NCBI GenBank assembly: GCA_942491105.1
Contig: CALNZX010000005.1
Span: 186,001-250,000, forward strand
Direction: 5' to 3'
From: JBBEAM01 sp942491105
GTDB taxonomy: Bacteria; Pseudomonadota; Alphaproteobacteria; Kiloniellales; DSM-21159
Length of the DNA stretch: 64,000 nucleotides
Positions 26,664 through 35,156 of the stretch are shown here, in pieces (position 1 is the stretch's first letter; every line of letters begins with the position of its first letter). A program made the translations under genes and the position numbers. Below the pieces are notes generated by a model. That model saw only the letters and a list, made by a program, of their open reading frames with translations, was not told the DNA's origin and made no database searches.

Positions 26664-28103
26664 ATGGCCGCGACCTTGACTCCCGACCTTTGCATCATCG
26701 GCGCCGGTTCCGCCGGCCTCAGTATCGCCGCCGGCGCGGCCCAGATGGGCGCCGAGACCGTGCTGATCGAAAGGGGCGCGATGGGGGGCGACTGCCTCAA
26801 CACCGGCTGTGTGCCCTCGAAAGCGCTGCTGGTCGCCGGTAAGGCCGCCGCGGCCTGGCGGCACAGCGCAGCCTTTGGGGTAACCTACGCCGCGCCGCGG
26901 ATCGATCCGCAGGCGGTCCACGATCATGTGCACGGCGTGATCGCCGCGATCGCGCCGATGGATTCGGCCGAGCGCTTCGAGAGTCTGGGGGTTACCGTCC
27001 TTCGTGGAGAAGCCCGCTTTCTCGACGATCGCGAGCTGTCCGTCGCCGGGGAGGGCGGAGAGCGGCGGATCCGTGCCCGGCGCTATGTCGTTGCCAGCGG
27101 ATCCCAGCCGCTGGTGCCGCCGATTCCCGGCCTGCAAGACGTGGCCTATCTGACCAATGAGACGGTCTTCACGCTGACCGAGTTGCCGGAGCGCCTCATC
27201 GTGGTCGGTGGCGGGCCGATCGGTTGCGAGCTTGGACAGGCCTTCCGAAATCTCGGCGCCGAGGTCGATATTCTTGAGATGGGGTCCATCCTTCCCAAGG
27301 ATGATCCCCAGTTGGTGGAAGTCCTGCGGCAGCGCCTGCTGGAGGATGGCATCGGCCTGCACGAGCAGGCCAAGGTCGTCGCGGTGGCGAAGACCGGTCA
27401 GGGCCTCGCCGTGACGCTGGAACGCCCGGACGGCGCCGCCGAGACGGTGACGGGATCGCATCTGCTGATCGCCGCCGGACGCAAGCCGACGGTGGACGGC
27501 CTCGGCCTGGAGGCCGCCGGGATTGCCCATGATCGCAGGGGTATCACCGTCGATGCCCGTCTGCGGAGCAGCAACAAGCGAGTCTACGCGGCGGGTGACG
27601 TGGCCGGCGGGCTGCAGTTTACCCATGTCGCCGGTTACCATGCCGGGGTGATCCTGAAGAACGCCTTGTTCCGCCTGCCGGCCAGGGCGGATACCTCGGC
27701 GGCGCCCTGGGTAACCTACTGCGATCCCGAGCTGGCGCAGGTCGGCCTGACCGAGGCCATGGCCCGGGACAAGGGCGGCAAGTTCGACGTCTTGACCTGG
27801 CCGTTCTCGGAAAATGACCGGGCGCAGGCCGAGCGGCGCACGGAAGGGCTGATCAAGGTGATCGCCGGGCCGGGCGGCAAGGTGCTGGGCGCCGGAATCG
27901 TGGGGCCGGGCGCGGGGGAATTGATCCTGCCCTGGGCCCTGGCGCTGTCCCAGGGCCTCAAGCTGGGTGCCCTGGCGCAGGTGATCGCGCCCTATCCGAC
28001 CCTGGGCGAGGTCACCAAGCGGGTCGCGGGAAGTTACTTCACGCCGAAGATTTTCTCCGCCAAAACCCGTTGGCTGGTGCGCTTTCTCGCCCGTTTCGGA
28101 TAA
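26664..28103 (+). CDS. MerA/Lpd-like FAD-dependent pyridine nucleotide-disulphide oxidoreductase
   Basis: This 479-residue flavoprotein has an FAD-binding GAGSAGLS (13-20), a redox-active pair Cys44/Cys49 in GGDCLNTGCVPSK, an NAD(P)-binding GGGPIGCEL and the second FAD motif VYAAGDVAGG. The dimer interface domain is C-terminal. Where lipoamide dehydrogenase has an HPT motif, this has IAPYPTLGE, with Tyr replacing His as in mercuric reductases. It lacks the MerA N-terminal metal-binding domain and the terminal Cys pair, so mercury reduction is not supported. The substrate is unknown. AAGGAGG precedes the ATG at 26664. Confidence 0.88.
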   Translation: MAATLTPDLCIIGAGSAGLSIAAGAAQMGAETVLIERGAMGGDCLNTGCVPSKALLVAGKAAAAWRHSAAFGVTYAAPRIDPQAVHDHVHGVIAAIAPMDSAERFESLGVTVLRGEARFLDDRELSVAGEGGERRIRARRYVVASGSQPLVPPIPGLQDVAYLTNETVFTLTELPERLIVVGGGPIGCELGQAFRNLGAEVDILEMGSILPKDDPQLVEVLRQRLLEDGIGLHEQAKVVAVAKTGQGLAVTLERPDGAAETVTGSHLLIAAGRKPTVDGLGLEAAGIAHDRRGITVDARLRSSNKRVYAAGDVAGGLQFTHVAGYHAGVILKNALFRLPARADTSAAPWVTYCDPELAQVGLTEAMARDKGGKFDVLTWPFSENDRAQAERRTEGLIKVIAGPGGKVLGAGIVGPGAGELILPWALALSQGLKLGALAQVIAPYPTLGEVTKRVAGSYFTPKIFSAKTRWLVRFLARFG

Positions 28104-28160
28104 GCGGCGCAGGCTTGATCGCAAGGGCGTTTTCGGCGCCTTCGTGCTATAGCTGTTGCG

Positions 28161-29648
28161 ATGTCCAGAGAGGATGAAAAACCGACACGGCGGGTCGCGC
28201 TTCCGGCTTTTGCAAAAAGCCTTTCGGCCCGTCTGCTGATCTTGACCATCGGCTTCGTGATGATCGCCGAGGTTTTGATCTTTGCGCCCTCGGTCGGCCG
28301 CTATCGCCTGAGTTTCTTCGAGGAGAAGCTGGCGGCGGGCCATCTTGCCGTCCTGGCGCTGGAAGCGACCCCGGATAACATGGTCAGCGAGGAGCTCGAG
28401 GAAGAGCTGCTGCAGCACGTCGGCGCGGTCTCGGTCGGTCTGACCAGCCCGGAATCCGGCAAGAAACTGATGTTGATGGTGGCCAAGCCCAGCGCGATTC
28501 AGGCGTCCTACGATCTGCGGGGAGCCAACTTCTTCGGCTTGATCATGGAGGCTTTCGCCGTCATGGCCAACAGCGAGGAGCGGCTGATCCGGGTGCTTGG
28601 CGATTCGCCCAAGGATCACGGCATTCTTGTCGAGGTCGTGTTCGACGAGGCTGCGCTGCACGAGGAGCTGGTCGATTTCGGAACCCGGATTCTGCTGCTG
28701 TCGCTGCTGATTTCGATCATTACGGCGGCGCTGGTCTACCTGACGCTGCATCTCGTCATGGTCCGGCCGATGCGGCGCATTACCGAGAACATGACCCATT
28801 TCAGCGAGGCCCCGGAGGATGCGACCCGCGTCATCCAGCCCTCGGAGCGTAGCGACGAGATCGGCGTTGCCCAGCGCGAGCTGGCGCAGATGCAGCAGGG
28901 GCTGCGCGAGGCGCTGCAGCAGAAAACGCGCCTGGCCGCCCTGGGAATCGCGGTGAACAAGATCAACCACGACCTGCGCAACATCCTGGCCAGCGCCAGT
29001 CTGGTGTCCGACCGGCTGCAGCATAGCGAGGATCCCGAGGTACGGCGGGTGACGCCAACCATCGTTTCCGCGATCGACCGCGCGGTGAAGCTCTGCGCGC
29101 AGACCCTCAATTTTACCCGTGAAGGGCCGCCGCTGCTCGAGCTCTCCTGCTTTTGCCTGCGCGACCTGACGGCGGATGTCGGTGCCTCCCTGCCAAGCGC
29201 CGGTGAGGACGAGGTGCTCTGGAACAATCGCCTTGCCGAGGCGTTGTTTGTCGAGGCCGACCGCGAGCAGCTCTATCGCGTGCTCTACAATCTCGGCCAC
29301 AACGCCATCGACGTGGGGGCCACGGAGGTCGAGATCACGGCCGAGGTCAAGGGGCCGGAGATTCAGATAGACCTGACGGATAACGGCCCCGGCTTGTCGC
29401 CACGGGCGCGGCGCTATCTCTTTCAGCCCTTCTTCGGCTCGGGGCGCAGCGGCGGCAGTGGCCTCGGGCTGGCGATCGCGCGGGATCTGATGCATGCCCA
29501 CGGCGGAGAAATCACGCTCGAGCGCTCCGACGCCAAGGGAACCTGCTTTCGCTTGATCTTGCCCCTGCGGCAGGAATCTCGTTACAAGGATGCTGCCTCC
29601 AGCCTCGGCAAGGAGGCGCCGCCCAGGGCGGCCGACAGCGCGGAGTAA
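28161..29648 (+). CDS. Sensor histidine kinase with periplasmic domain and HAMP
   Basis: This 495-residue inner-membrane kinase has TM1 (24-43), a periplasmic domain (about 44-175), TM2 (176-198) and HAMP (about 199-252). The phosphorylation His270 lies in INHDLRNIL, the HDLRN form seen in NtrB-like kinases. The ATP-binding core follows, with Asn381 in YNLGHNAID and DNGPGL at 407-412. No response regulator is adjacent, so the partner is elsewhere. It is third in a compact set after the TVP38-family gene and the flavoprotein (57-base gap), which suggests that it senses a related membrane or redox state. Confidence 0.9.
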   Translation: MSREDEKPTRRVALPAFAKSLSARLLILTIGFVMIAEVLIFAPSVGRYRLSFFEEKLAAGHLAVLALEATPDNMVSEELEEELLQHVGAVSVGLTSPESGKKLMLMVAKPSAIQASYDLRGANFFGLIMEAFAVMANSEERLIRVLGDSPKDHGILVEVVFDEAALHEELVDFGTRILLLSLLISIITAALVYLTLHLVMVRPMRRITENMTHFSEAPEDATRVIQPSERSDEIGVAQRELAQMQQGLREALQQKTRLAALGIAVNKINHDLRNILASASLVSDRLQHSEDPEVRRVTPTIVSAIDRAVKLCAQTLNFTREGPPLLELSCFCLRDLTADVGASLPSAGEDEVLWNNRLAEALFVEADREQLYRVLYNLGHNAIDVGATEVEITAEVKGPEIQIDLTDNGPGLSPRARRYLFQPFFGSGRSGGSGLGLAIARDLMHAHGGEITLERSDAKGTCFRLILPLRQESRYKDAASSLGKEAPPRAADSAE

Positions 29649-29664
29649 GGGAGAAAAAAGAACG

Positions 29665-30384
29665 ATGCAGTCGCTTGGCAAAACCTGCTTTGGCGCCGTG
29701 ATAGTGCTCATTGGAATTGCCAGCCTGGCCACCGCGGCCAAGGCGCATTCCAGCGTGACCTACTATGTCGGTCTCAGCCTCTTCGCCCTGTCGGTGCTCG
29801 GTGTGTTCTGGCTGATCAAGCGCTCCTACGATGCCTATGAGCGGGATCCGGCGCGGCCGCGCCGGGAGGTAAGGGCGCCGGCCAAGACCGCGCCAGCGCC
29901 AGCTGCCATCGCGACGCCCAGCATGGCGGGTCGCCTGCCGGCCAGCGTTCCCGATAGGCCGCCCTTCCTTTCGCCCAGCGTCCGGGGCTGGATTCGCGGC
30001 GGCTGTATCGGCGTCGCCGCTATCTTCGGCCTCGTCGCCGCCAGCCAGTCCCACGGCAACGAGGCGCTCTACTTCGGTGGCCTGTTTTTCTTTGCGATCT
30101 GCGTTTTCGCGTTGTTCCGCCTGGTTTCCGGACAGTTCGATAGCTCCGGCGTGCCGACGCCGCTGCTGCCGGTTCCCGAAGGCGTCACGGCGCGCTGCAT
30201 TCGCGGCGGTCTGCTCGCCATCGTGTTCGTGCTGGCCTTGAGCGTCGCGGCGAAATCCCATGGCGCGGGGCTGGGCTACTATGGCGGTCTGATCGTCGCC
30301 GGCTGCGCGGTGTTCTACATTTTCTATCTGATCCGCATGTCCATCGGGACCGGGATAGAGGACGGCGAAGCTCAGGAAGGTTGA
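29665..30384 (+). CDS. Membrane protein with three internal repeats
   Basis: This 239-residue protein of unknown function contains three copies of a roughly 50-residue two-helix unit (about 4-53, 107-157 and 179-229). Each carries an AAKxH-like turn: AAKAHSSVTYYVGL (24-37), AASQSHGNEALYFGGL (125-140) and AAKSHGAGLGYYGGL (195-209). Each has one conserved His (28, 130, 199), then YY/YF-x-GL. Six TMs result. A Pro/Ala/Arg linker (about 55-105) separates units 1 and 2. The ATG at 29665 follows the kinase by 16 bases. No family was recognised. Confidence 0.78.
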   Translation: MQSLGKTCFGAVIVLIGIASLATAAKAHSSVTYYVGLSLFALSVLGVFWLIKRSYDAYERDPARPRREVRAPAKTAPAPAAIATPSMAGRLPASVPDRPPFLSPSVRGWIRGGCIGVAAIFGLVAASQSHGNEALYFGGLFFFAICVFALFRLVSGQFDSSGVPTPLLPVPEGVTARCIRGGLLAIVFVLALSVAAKSHGAGLGYYGGLIVAGCAVFYIFYLIRMSIGTGIEDGEAQEG

Positions 30385-30400
30385 GTTCGCGCCTCTGCTC

Positions 30401-32104
30401 CTAGGGGCGCAGCACCACGCCCTCGCGGCGGGGGTCGGCGCCGCCCTCCAGGCCCCGCTCCGTGACCGCGATGCCGTGCAGGCCGCTGGTCAACTCGCGG
30501 ATCTTGGTTTCATGCCCCAGCGCCTCGAGCGGTTTGCTCAGCGCGCTGGCGGCGGTGCCCGCCTCCAGGTCGGTCGCGCTGCTGCGCGTGACGATGTTCG
30601 GCAGGTCGATGGCCGCCTGCACGCTCAAATCCCAGTCCAGCACGCCGAGCAGGACCTTGGTCGTATAGCCGATGATCCGCGAGCCGCCCGGCGAGCCGAT
30701 GGCGAGGCGGAGGCGGTCTTGCCTGTCCAGCACCAGGGTCGGCGACATCGAGCTGCGCGGCCGCTTGCCGGGCTCGACCCGGTTGGCGACGGGCCTGCCA
30801 TCGATCTGCGGGACGAAGGAGAAGTCGGTCAGCTGATTGTTGAGAATGAAGCCGCGCACCATCATCCGCGAGCCGAAGGCGTTTTCGACCGAGCTGGTCA
30901 TGGACACGGCGTTGCCGGCGCCATCGACGATGGAAAAATGGCTGGTCGAGGGCGGCTCGTACTGAGTCGCCAGCGGGAAGGCTTCCGCGGTCTGCAAGCC
31001 GGGCTGCACCTTTTCGAGCCCGGCATTGCGCCGAATCAGCTCCGCCCGGCCGCCCAGGTAGGCGGGGTCGAGCAGGGCCTCGAGCGGCACCTCCACGAAG
31101 TCGGTGTCGGCGAGATAGGCGTTGCGGTCGGCGAAGGCGAGGCGGCTGGCCTCGGCGATGAGATGCCAGGCCTCGGGCGACTCCGCTCCTAGGGAGGCGA
31201 GGTCGAAATGCTGCAGCATGCCCAGGGTCATCAGCACCGTCGCGCCGCCCGAGGTTGGTGGCGGCATGCCACAGACCTGAACGCGCGCGCGATAGGCGCG
31301 GCACAGAGGCGCCCGCCGCTTGGCCCGATAGGCGGCAAGATCGGCTTCGCTGAGACGGCCCGGATTGCTCTCCGCCGTGCGGACCCGCGCCGCGATGTCG
31401 GCGGCGATCGCGCCTGAATAGAAGGCCTCGGCCCCGCTCTGGGCGACGGCGCGCAGGGTTTCGGCGTAGGCGGGGTTTCGCAGCAGGCTGCCCACGGCCT
31501 TGGCGCTGCCGTCGGCTTGGTAGAAATAGGCGCGGCTTTCCGGGAAGGTCGCGAGATAGGCGTCTTCCGCGATCAGCTTATGCAGCCGCGGCGTTATCGC
31601 GAAGCCCTCTTCGGCCAAGCGGATTGCCGCTTGGAAAAGCTCGTTCCAGGGCAGCTTGCCATGGTCGCGATGCGCCAGTTCCAGCATCCGCAGGGCTCCG
31701 GGCACGCCAACCGCCAGTCCGCCGACCACGGCCTCGTAGAAATCCATTGGCGTTCCGTCGGCGCGCAGAAACTGATCGCCGCTGGCGGCGGCCGGCGCGG
31801 TTTCACGGCCGTCGTAGGCGGAAACCTCCCGGCTCCCAGAATCGTAGTGCAGCAGGAAGGCGCCGCCGCCGATGCCCGAGGACTGCGGTTCGACCAGGCC
31901 GAGTACGAGCTGCGTGGCGATGGCGGCGTCGAGGGCGCTGCCCCCTTGGCTCAGGATATCGCGCCCCGCCGCGGCCGCCAGGGGATGAGCGGCGGCGATC
32001 ATGCCGCCGGCTTGCGCTGCCGGGCGCTGGGGCGCCGCGCAAGCGGCGGTCAGCAGCGCCAAGGCAAGGACGCAGGCTAGAGAGATGAGGGGGCGCGGGA
32101 ACAT
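30401..32104 (-). CDS. ggt: Gamma-glutamyltransferase, lipoprotein-type signal
   Basis: This 567-residue Ntn hydrolase cleaves and transfers gamma-glutamyl groups, for example from glutathione, in the periplasm. The N-terminus has a signal with a lipobox-like LLTAAC (Cys22), so outer- or inner-membrane lipidation is likely. The self-cleaving catalytic Thr387 lies in PPSTSHFSIVD, followed by SMTSSVENAFGS and PGSPGGSRI-like substrate loops (IGSPGGSRIIG). It converges with the triplicated membrane-protein gene (16-base gap) and lies 14 bases after a GNAT-like gene on the same strand. Confidence 0.93.
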   Translation of the reverse strand: MFPRPLISLACVLALALLTAACAAPQRPAAQAGGMIAAAHPLAAAAGRDILSQGGSALDAAIATQLVLGLVEPQSSGIGGGAFLLHYDSGSREVSAYDGRETAPAAASGDQFLRADGTPMDFYEAVVGGLAVGVPGALRMLELAHRDHGKLPWNELFQAAIRLAEEGFAITPRLHKLIAEDAYLATFPESRAYFYQADGSAKAVGSLLRNPAYAETLRAVAQSGAEAFYSGAIAADIAARVRTAESNPGRLSEADLAAYRAKRRAPLCRAYRARVQVCGMPPPTSGGATVLMTLGMLQHFDLASLGAESPEAWHLIAEASRLAFADRNAYLADTDFVEVPLEALLDPAYLGGRAELIRRNAGLEKVQPGLQTAEAFPLATQYEPPSTSHFSIVDGAGNAVSMTSSVENAFGSRMMVRGFILNNQLTDFSFVPQIDGRPVANRVEPGKRPRSSMSPTLVLDRQDRLRLAIGSPGGSRIIGYTTKVLLGVLDWDLSVQAAIDLPNIVTRSSATDLEAGTAASALSKPLEALGHETKIRELTSGLHGIAVTERGLEGGADPRREGVVLRP

Positions 32105-32118
32105 CGCCGCGAGTGTAC

Positions 32119-32610
32119 TCAGGTGGCGGCGCCCGGGAAAGTCTTGCAGTAAAGACGGGATTCGGCGATGTGGCCGAGCCGCTGCAGCGCGGCGAGCGGA
32201 TAGCCGTTATCGCGGGGCGGCAGCAGGGTATGAACGGCGGCGCAGCCGAGGCTGCGCGCCGTGTCCTCGATCCCCTGGGCCAGGGCCTCGGCGATCCGGG
32301 CTTCGTCGAAGATTCCGAGGACGATGAAATGGTCGACATCCAGAACCCGGCCGTGGGCCAGACAGGAACGCCCGCGGAAGGTGCACAGACCGGCGATGAA
32401 GCCTTTCTTCTGCTCGGCGGCGAGTATTCCGGAAGGAGCTTCCTCGGTGCCGTCCAGGATCAAGCCCGTGGCAAAGACCAGCCATTCCTTGAGGCTGGTT
32501 CCGATCAGGCTCGATTGCACCAGAGGGTAGGCCTGGGCGACTCGATCGAGCGGCAGCGGCGCGACGCTGTAGCTTCCGGAGCCGGACGGGATCGAAGCTG
32601 AAGGTTGCAT
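32119..32610 (-). CDS. Uncharacterised GNAT-like protein
   Basis: This 163-residue protein has the strand-helix order of a GNAT acyltransferase: GILAAEQKKGFIAGLCTFRG (central strands), LDVDHFIVLG, helix ARIAEALAQGIEDTARSLGC and a final RLGHIAESRLYCKTF hairpin. The acetyl-CoA loop is not clearly of the Q/RxxGxG/A type, so activity is uncertain. It sits just upstream of ggt in a probable two-gene unit, divergent from the fnr-type regulator, whose FNR-like box lies 36 bases in front of this ATG. Confidence 0.72.
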   Translation of the reverse strand: MQPSASIPSGSGSYSVAPLPLDRVAQAYPLVQSSLIGTSLKEWLVFATGLILDGTEEAPSGILAAEQKKGFIAGLCTFRGRSCLAHGRVLDVDHFIVLGIFDEARIAEALAQGIEDTARSLGCAAVHTLLPPRDNGYPLAALQRLGHIAESRLYCKTFPGAAT

Positions 32611-32645
32611 GACGCCAACATTCGGCTCAGGTTTGCGTGTCGGCT

Positions 32646-32659
32646 TTGATTTAGGTCAA
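32646..32659. promoter_or_regulatory. FNR/FixK-type operator between the GNAT-like gene and the fnr gene
   Basis: The sequence TTGATTTAGGTCAA matches the FNR consensus TTGAT-N4-ATCAA except for one base. It lies 65 bases upstream of the Fnr-type regulator's GTG and 36 bases upstream of the leftward GNAT-like gene. It could mediate autoregulation, oxygen control of the GNAT-ggt pair, or both. No strong -10 is evident on either side. Confidence 0.68.
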
Positions 32660-32724
32660 GATGGCTCGGTTATCGTCACTGTGGGACGAATGCGATAGCG
32701 CCCCAACGGGTATAAGGAGGCCCA

Positions 32725-33489
32725 GTGTCTTCCCCCTTCGATGTCAGTCACATCCGCAAGCTCGACGCGGCCGTCCCGCAAAGCGGCGCCCAGGCACTGG
32801 TGCCCTCGCCCTGCAGCGCTTGCACGGTGCGGCATCTGACGCTTTGCGCGCCGCTTGAACAGGAGGAACTGTTCGAGGTTTCCAAGATCGTCACTTCGGT
32901 GGAGCTGAATCCGGGCGAGGGGCTGTTCGACGAAGGCGAGGAAGCCACGCAGGTCTATAGCGTGACCGCCGGCGCGATGAAGATCTACAAGCTGTTGCCC
33001 GACGGCCGCCGCCAGGTGACCGGTTTTCTCTACGCGGGGGATTTCCTCGGTCTCGCTGCGCAGGACATGTACATCTACAGCGCCGAGGCGGTGACCCATG
33101 CGATGCTTTGCCGCTTCCCGCGCAAGCGCCTCGAGGAGCTTCTCGAACGCTTTCCGAAGCTGGAACGGCGCCTGCTCGGCATGGCTGGCCACGAGCTTGT
33201 CGCGGCCCAGGAACAGATGCTGCTGCTTGGCCGGAAAACCGCTAAGGAGAAGATCGCTTCCTTCCTGCTCTCGCTGTCGACCCGCGCGGAGCAACGCGGA
33301 CAGCCGGGTAATCCGATTTCCCTGCCGATGAGCCGCACCGATATCGGCGATTATCTCGGCCTGACCACGGAAACCGTCAGCCGTAGCTTCACCTTGCTGA
33401 AAACCAGCGGCCTCATAGCCCTGCAACCCGGCGGCAAGGTTGCTTTGAGCGATCTCGAGGGCTTGCGCGAAATCGCGGCAGGCGCTTGA
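32725..33489 (+). CDS. Crp/Fnr family regulator with iron-sulphur cluster cysteines (FnrN/FnrL type)
   Basis: This 254-residue oxygen-responsive transcription factor has Cys30, Cys33 and Cys41 as the N-terminal cluster ligands (CSACTVRHLTLC) and Cys129 in the beta-roll (AMLCRF), the set expected for a [4Fe-4S] FNR protein. Residues about 50-145 are the cNMP-like fold. Residues about 195-225 are the HTH, with TETVSRS matching the FNR recognition helix E-x-x-S-R. The GTG at 32725 is preceded by AAGGAGG. An FNR-like box upstream suggests autoregulation. Confidence 0.93.
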   Translation: MSSPFDVSHIRKLDAAVPQSGAQALVPSPCSACTVRHLTLCAPLEQEELFEVSKIVTSVELNPGEGLFDEGEEATQVYSVTAGAMKIYKLLPDGRRQVTGFLYAGDFLGLAAQDMYIYSAEAVTHAMLCRFPRKRLEELLERFPKLERRLLGMAGHELVAAQEQMLLLGRKTAKEKIASFLLSLSTRAEQRGQPGNPISLPMSRTDIGDYLGLTTETVSRSFTLLKTSGLIALQPGGKVALSDLEGLREIAAGA

Positions 33490-33558
33490 CCTGCTGGCCT
33501 TTCGCGGTTGCGCAGTGTTTGTTTGCGCTGCAGCAAGAGCCGGAGTAAAAATCCGCCC

Positions 33559-34446
33559 ATGAATGGCGCTCTTTCAGTCAGCGGACAGCCAGCGGCCTCC
33601 TTGCGCATCCTGCGGAGCATTGCCGATCTGCGCGCGGAAACCCTCGCTTGGCGGCGCGCCGGGGAAAGCATAGGCCTGGTGCCGACCATGGGCGGCCTGC
33701 ACAATGGGCATCTGGAGCTGGTGCGCCGGGCGCGGGCCGAGAACGACCGGGTCATCGCCACGATCTTCGTCAATCCGCGGCAGTTCGACCGGGCCGACGA
33801 TCTGAAGAACTATCCCCGCGACGAAGCCCGCGATGCGCGGCTGCTCGATGAAATCGGCACCGATCTGCTGTTCGCGCCGGAACCCCAAGAGATCTATCCC
33901 GAGGACTTCCGCACCCGGGTCACCGTGGACGGCCTGACCAAGTCGATGGACGGCGTCTATCGCCCCGGCCATTTCGAAGGCGTCGCGACGGTGGTCTGCA
34001 AGCTGCTGCTGCAGTCGCTGCCGGACCGCGCCTATTTCGGAGAAAAGGATTTCCAGCAGCTGCTCGTGGTCAAGCAGCTGGTGCGCGATTTGAACATTCC
34101 CGTGGACATCGTTCCGGTGGAAACCGTGCGCGCCGAAGACGGCGTGGCCTTGGCTTCGCGCAATGTCTATCTGACCGAGCAAGAGCGCGCCGTCGCGCCC
34201 ATGCTGCACGCCAAGATGCAGGAGGTCGCCGCCGATCTACGCGATGGCGCTCCCGCCTTGCCGCCGCTGCTCTATGCCACCGAGTACTGGTTGAAATCGG
34301 GTTTTTCCAGCATCGACTACTTCGACCTGCGCGACGCGGAGAACCTGCTCTCTCTGGAGCGTCTCGGCAACCGCCCGGCGCGTCTGCTGGTGGCGGCCTG
34401 GCTGGGCAAGGTGCGGCTGATCGACAATATCGGCGTCGCGGCCTAG
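33559..34446 (+). CDS. panC: Pantothenate synthetase
   Basis: This enzyme ligates pantoate and beta-alanine with ATP to give pantothenate for coenzyme A. The 295-residue product has PTMGGLHNGH (42-51, usual PTMGALHxGH with one Ala-to-Gly change), IFVNPRQF, YFGEKDFQQL and ASRNVYL. The start at 33559 is chosen because the upstream in-frame start is poorly conserved. No panB or panD lies nearby. It converges with gpt, which ends 24 bases away; a 9-base inverted repeat at the junction lacks a T-run. Confidence 0.95.
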   Translation: MNGALSVSGQPAASLRILRSIADLRAETLAWRRAGESIGLVPTMGGLHNGHLELVRRARAENDRVIATIFVNPRQFDRADDLKNYPRDEARDARLLDEIGTDLLFAPEPQEIYPEDFRTRVTVDGLTKSMDGVYRPGHFEGVATVVCKLLLQSLPDRAYFGEKDFQQLLVVKQLVRDLNIPVDIVPVETVRAEDGVALASRNVYLTEQERAVAPMLHAKMQEVAADLRDGAPALPPLLYATEYWLKSGFSSIDYFDLRDAENLLSLERLGNRPARLLVAAWLGKVRLIDNIGVAA

Positions 34447-34470
34447 CGGGCCGCGCGGGCGAAAGACGCC

Positions 34471-34947
34471 TTAGCCGCCGGCCCGCGCGATCGGCGGTAC
34501 GGACTGCGGCTCGGTGTCCCAGGGAAACAGAATCCAGGTGTCCTGGCTGACTTCGGTCACGAAGGTGTCGATCAGCGGCCGTCCGGCGGGTTTGGCGTAA
34601 AGCGTGGCGAAGTGGGCCTTCGGCAGCAGCTCGCGGACCTTGCGCGCCGTCTTACCGGTATCGACCAGGTCGTCGATAATCAGCCAGCCCTCGCCGTCGC
34701 CGGGGACGCCCTTCAGGACCTCCATTTCGCCCTGTTCCATCTCGTCGTAACTGGCGATGCAGAGGGTATCGATCAGACGAATTTCCAGCTCGCGGGCAAT
34801 GATCGCGGCGGGCACCATGCCGCCCCTGGTGATCGCGACGATCCCCGTGAAGGGGCGCAGTTCCAAGAGGCGCCAGGCCAATGCCTTGGCGTCGCGGTGG
34901 AGCTCCCACCAGGATACCGGAAAGGTCTTGTTGAAGGTTTCGCTCAC
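34471..34947 (-). CDS. gpt: Xanthine(-guanine) phosphoribosyltransferase
   Basis: This purine salvage enzyme converts xanthine or guanine and PRPP to the nucleotide. From the GTG at 34947, which has AGGGGG five bases upstream and gives the normal SETFNKTFPVSWWELHRDA start, it is 158 residues, close to E. coli Gpt (152). An ATG at 34974 is an alternative with poorer signals. The PRPP loop is WLIIDDLVDTGKTAR, and ITRGGMVPA is the other conserved loop. It is divergent from the second GGT-like gene. Confidence 0.92.
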   Translation of the reverse strand: MSETFNKTFPVSWWELHRDAKALAWRLLELRPFTGIVAITRGGMVPAAIIARELEIRLIDTLCIASYDEMEQGEMEVLKGVPGDGEGWLIIDDLVDTGKTARKVRELLPKAHFATLYAKPAGRPLIDTFVTEVSQDTWILFPWDTEPQSVPPIARAGG

Positions 34948-35156
34948 CCGCGCCCCCTGTAGCCGATCGGCCATGCGGCCGGACAAGGGGCCTTCTTAGC
35001 GAAGCCGGAGGTCCTGGGCAATCCGCTAGAGCGCGGAAATTACCTATCGCATTTCGCGGCCCCCTTTCTCACCTATCATATTAAATCTGGCGAGCCCTTG
35101 CTGCCTCGGCCTGCCCTGCATAAGGTCGGCGCCAGTCGAAAGGATCTGAAACCGAG

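Noticed and set aside
26664..28103. Mercuric reductase (merA) annotation
   Set aside because: There are no HMA domain, no C-terminal Cys pair and no mer genes nearby. Only the flavoprotein frame and one Tyr match.
26589..29741. Very long minus-strand reading frame of about 1050 codons
   Set aside because: It lies antisense to the flavoprotein and kinase genes and reads as low-complexity His/Gln/Arg-rich sequence, typical of the shadow frame of GC-rich genes.
34452..34489. Inverted repeat CGCGCGGGC / GCCCGCGCG between panC and gpt
   Set aside because: It overlaps the gpt coding end, has a 20-base loop and no T-run, so calling it a terminator is not justified.
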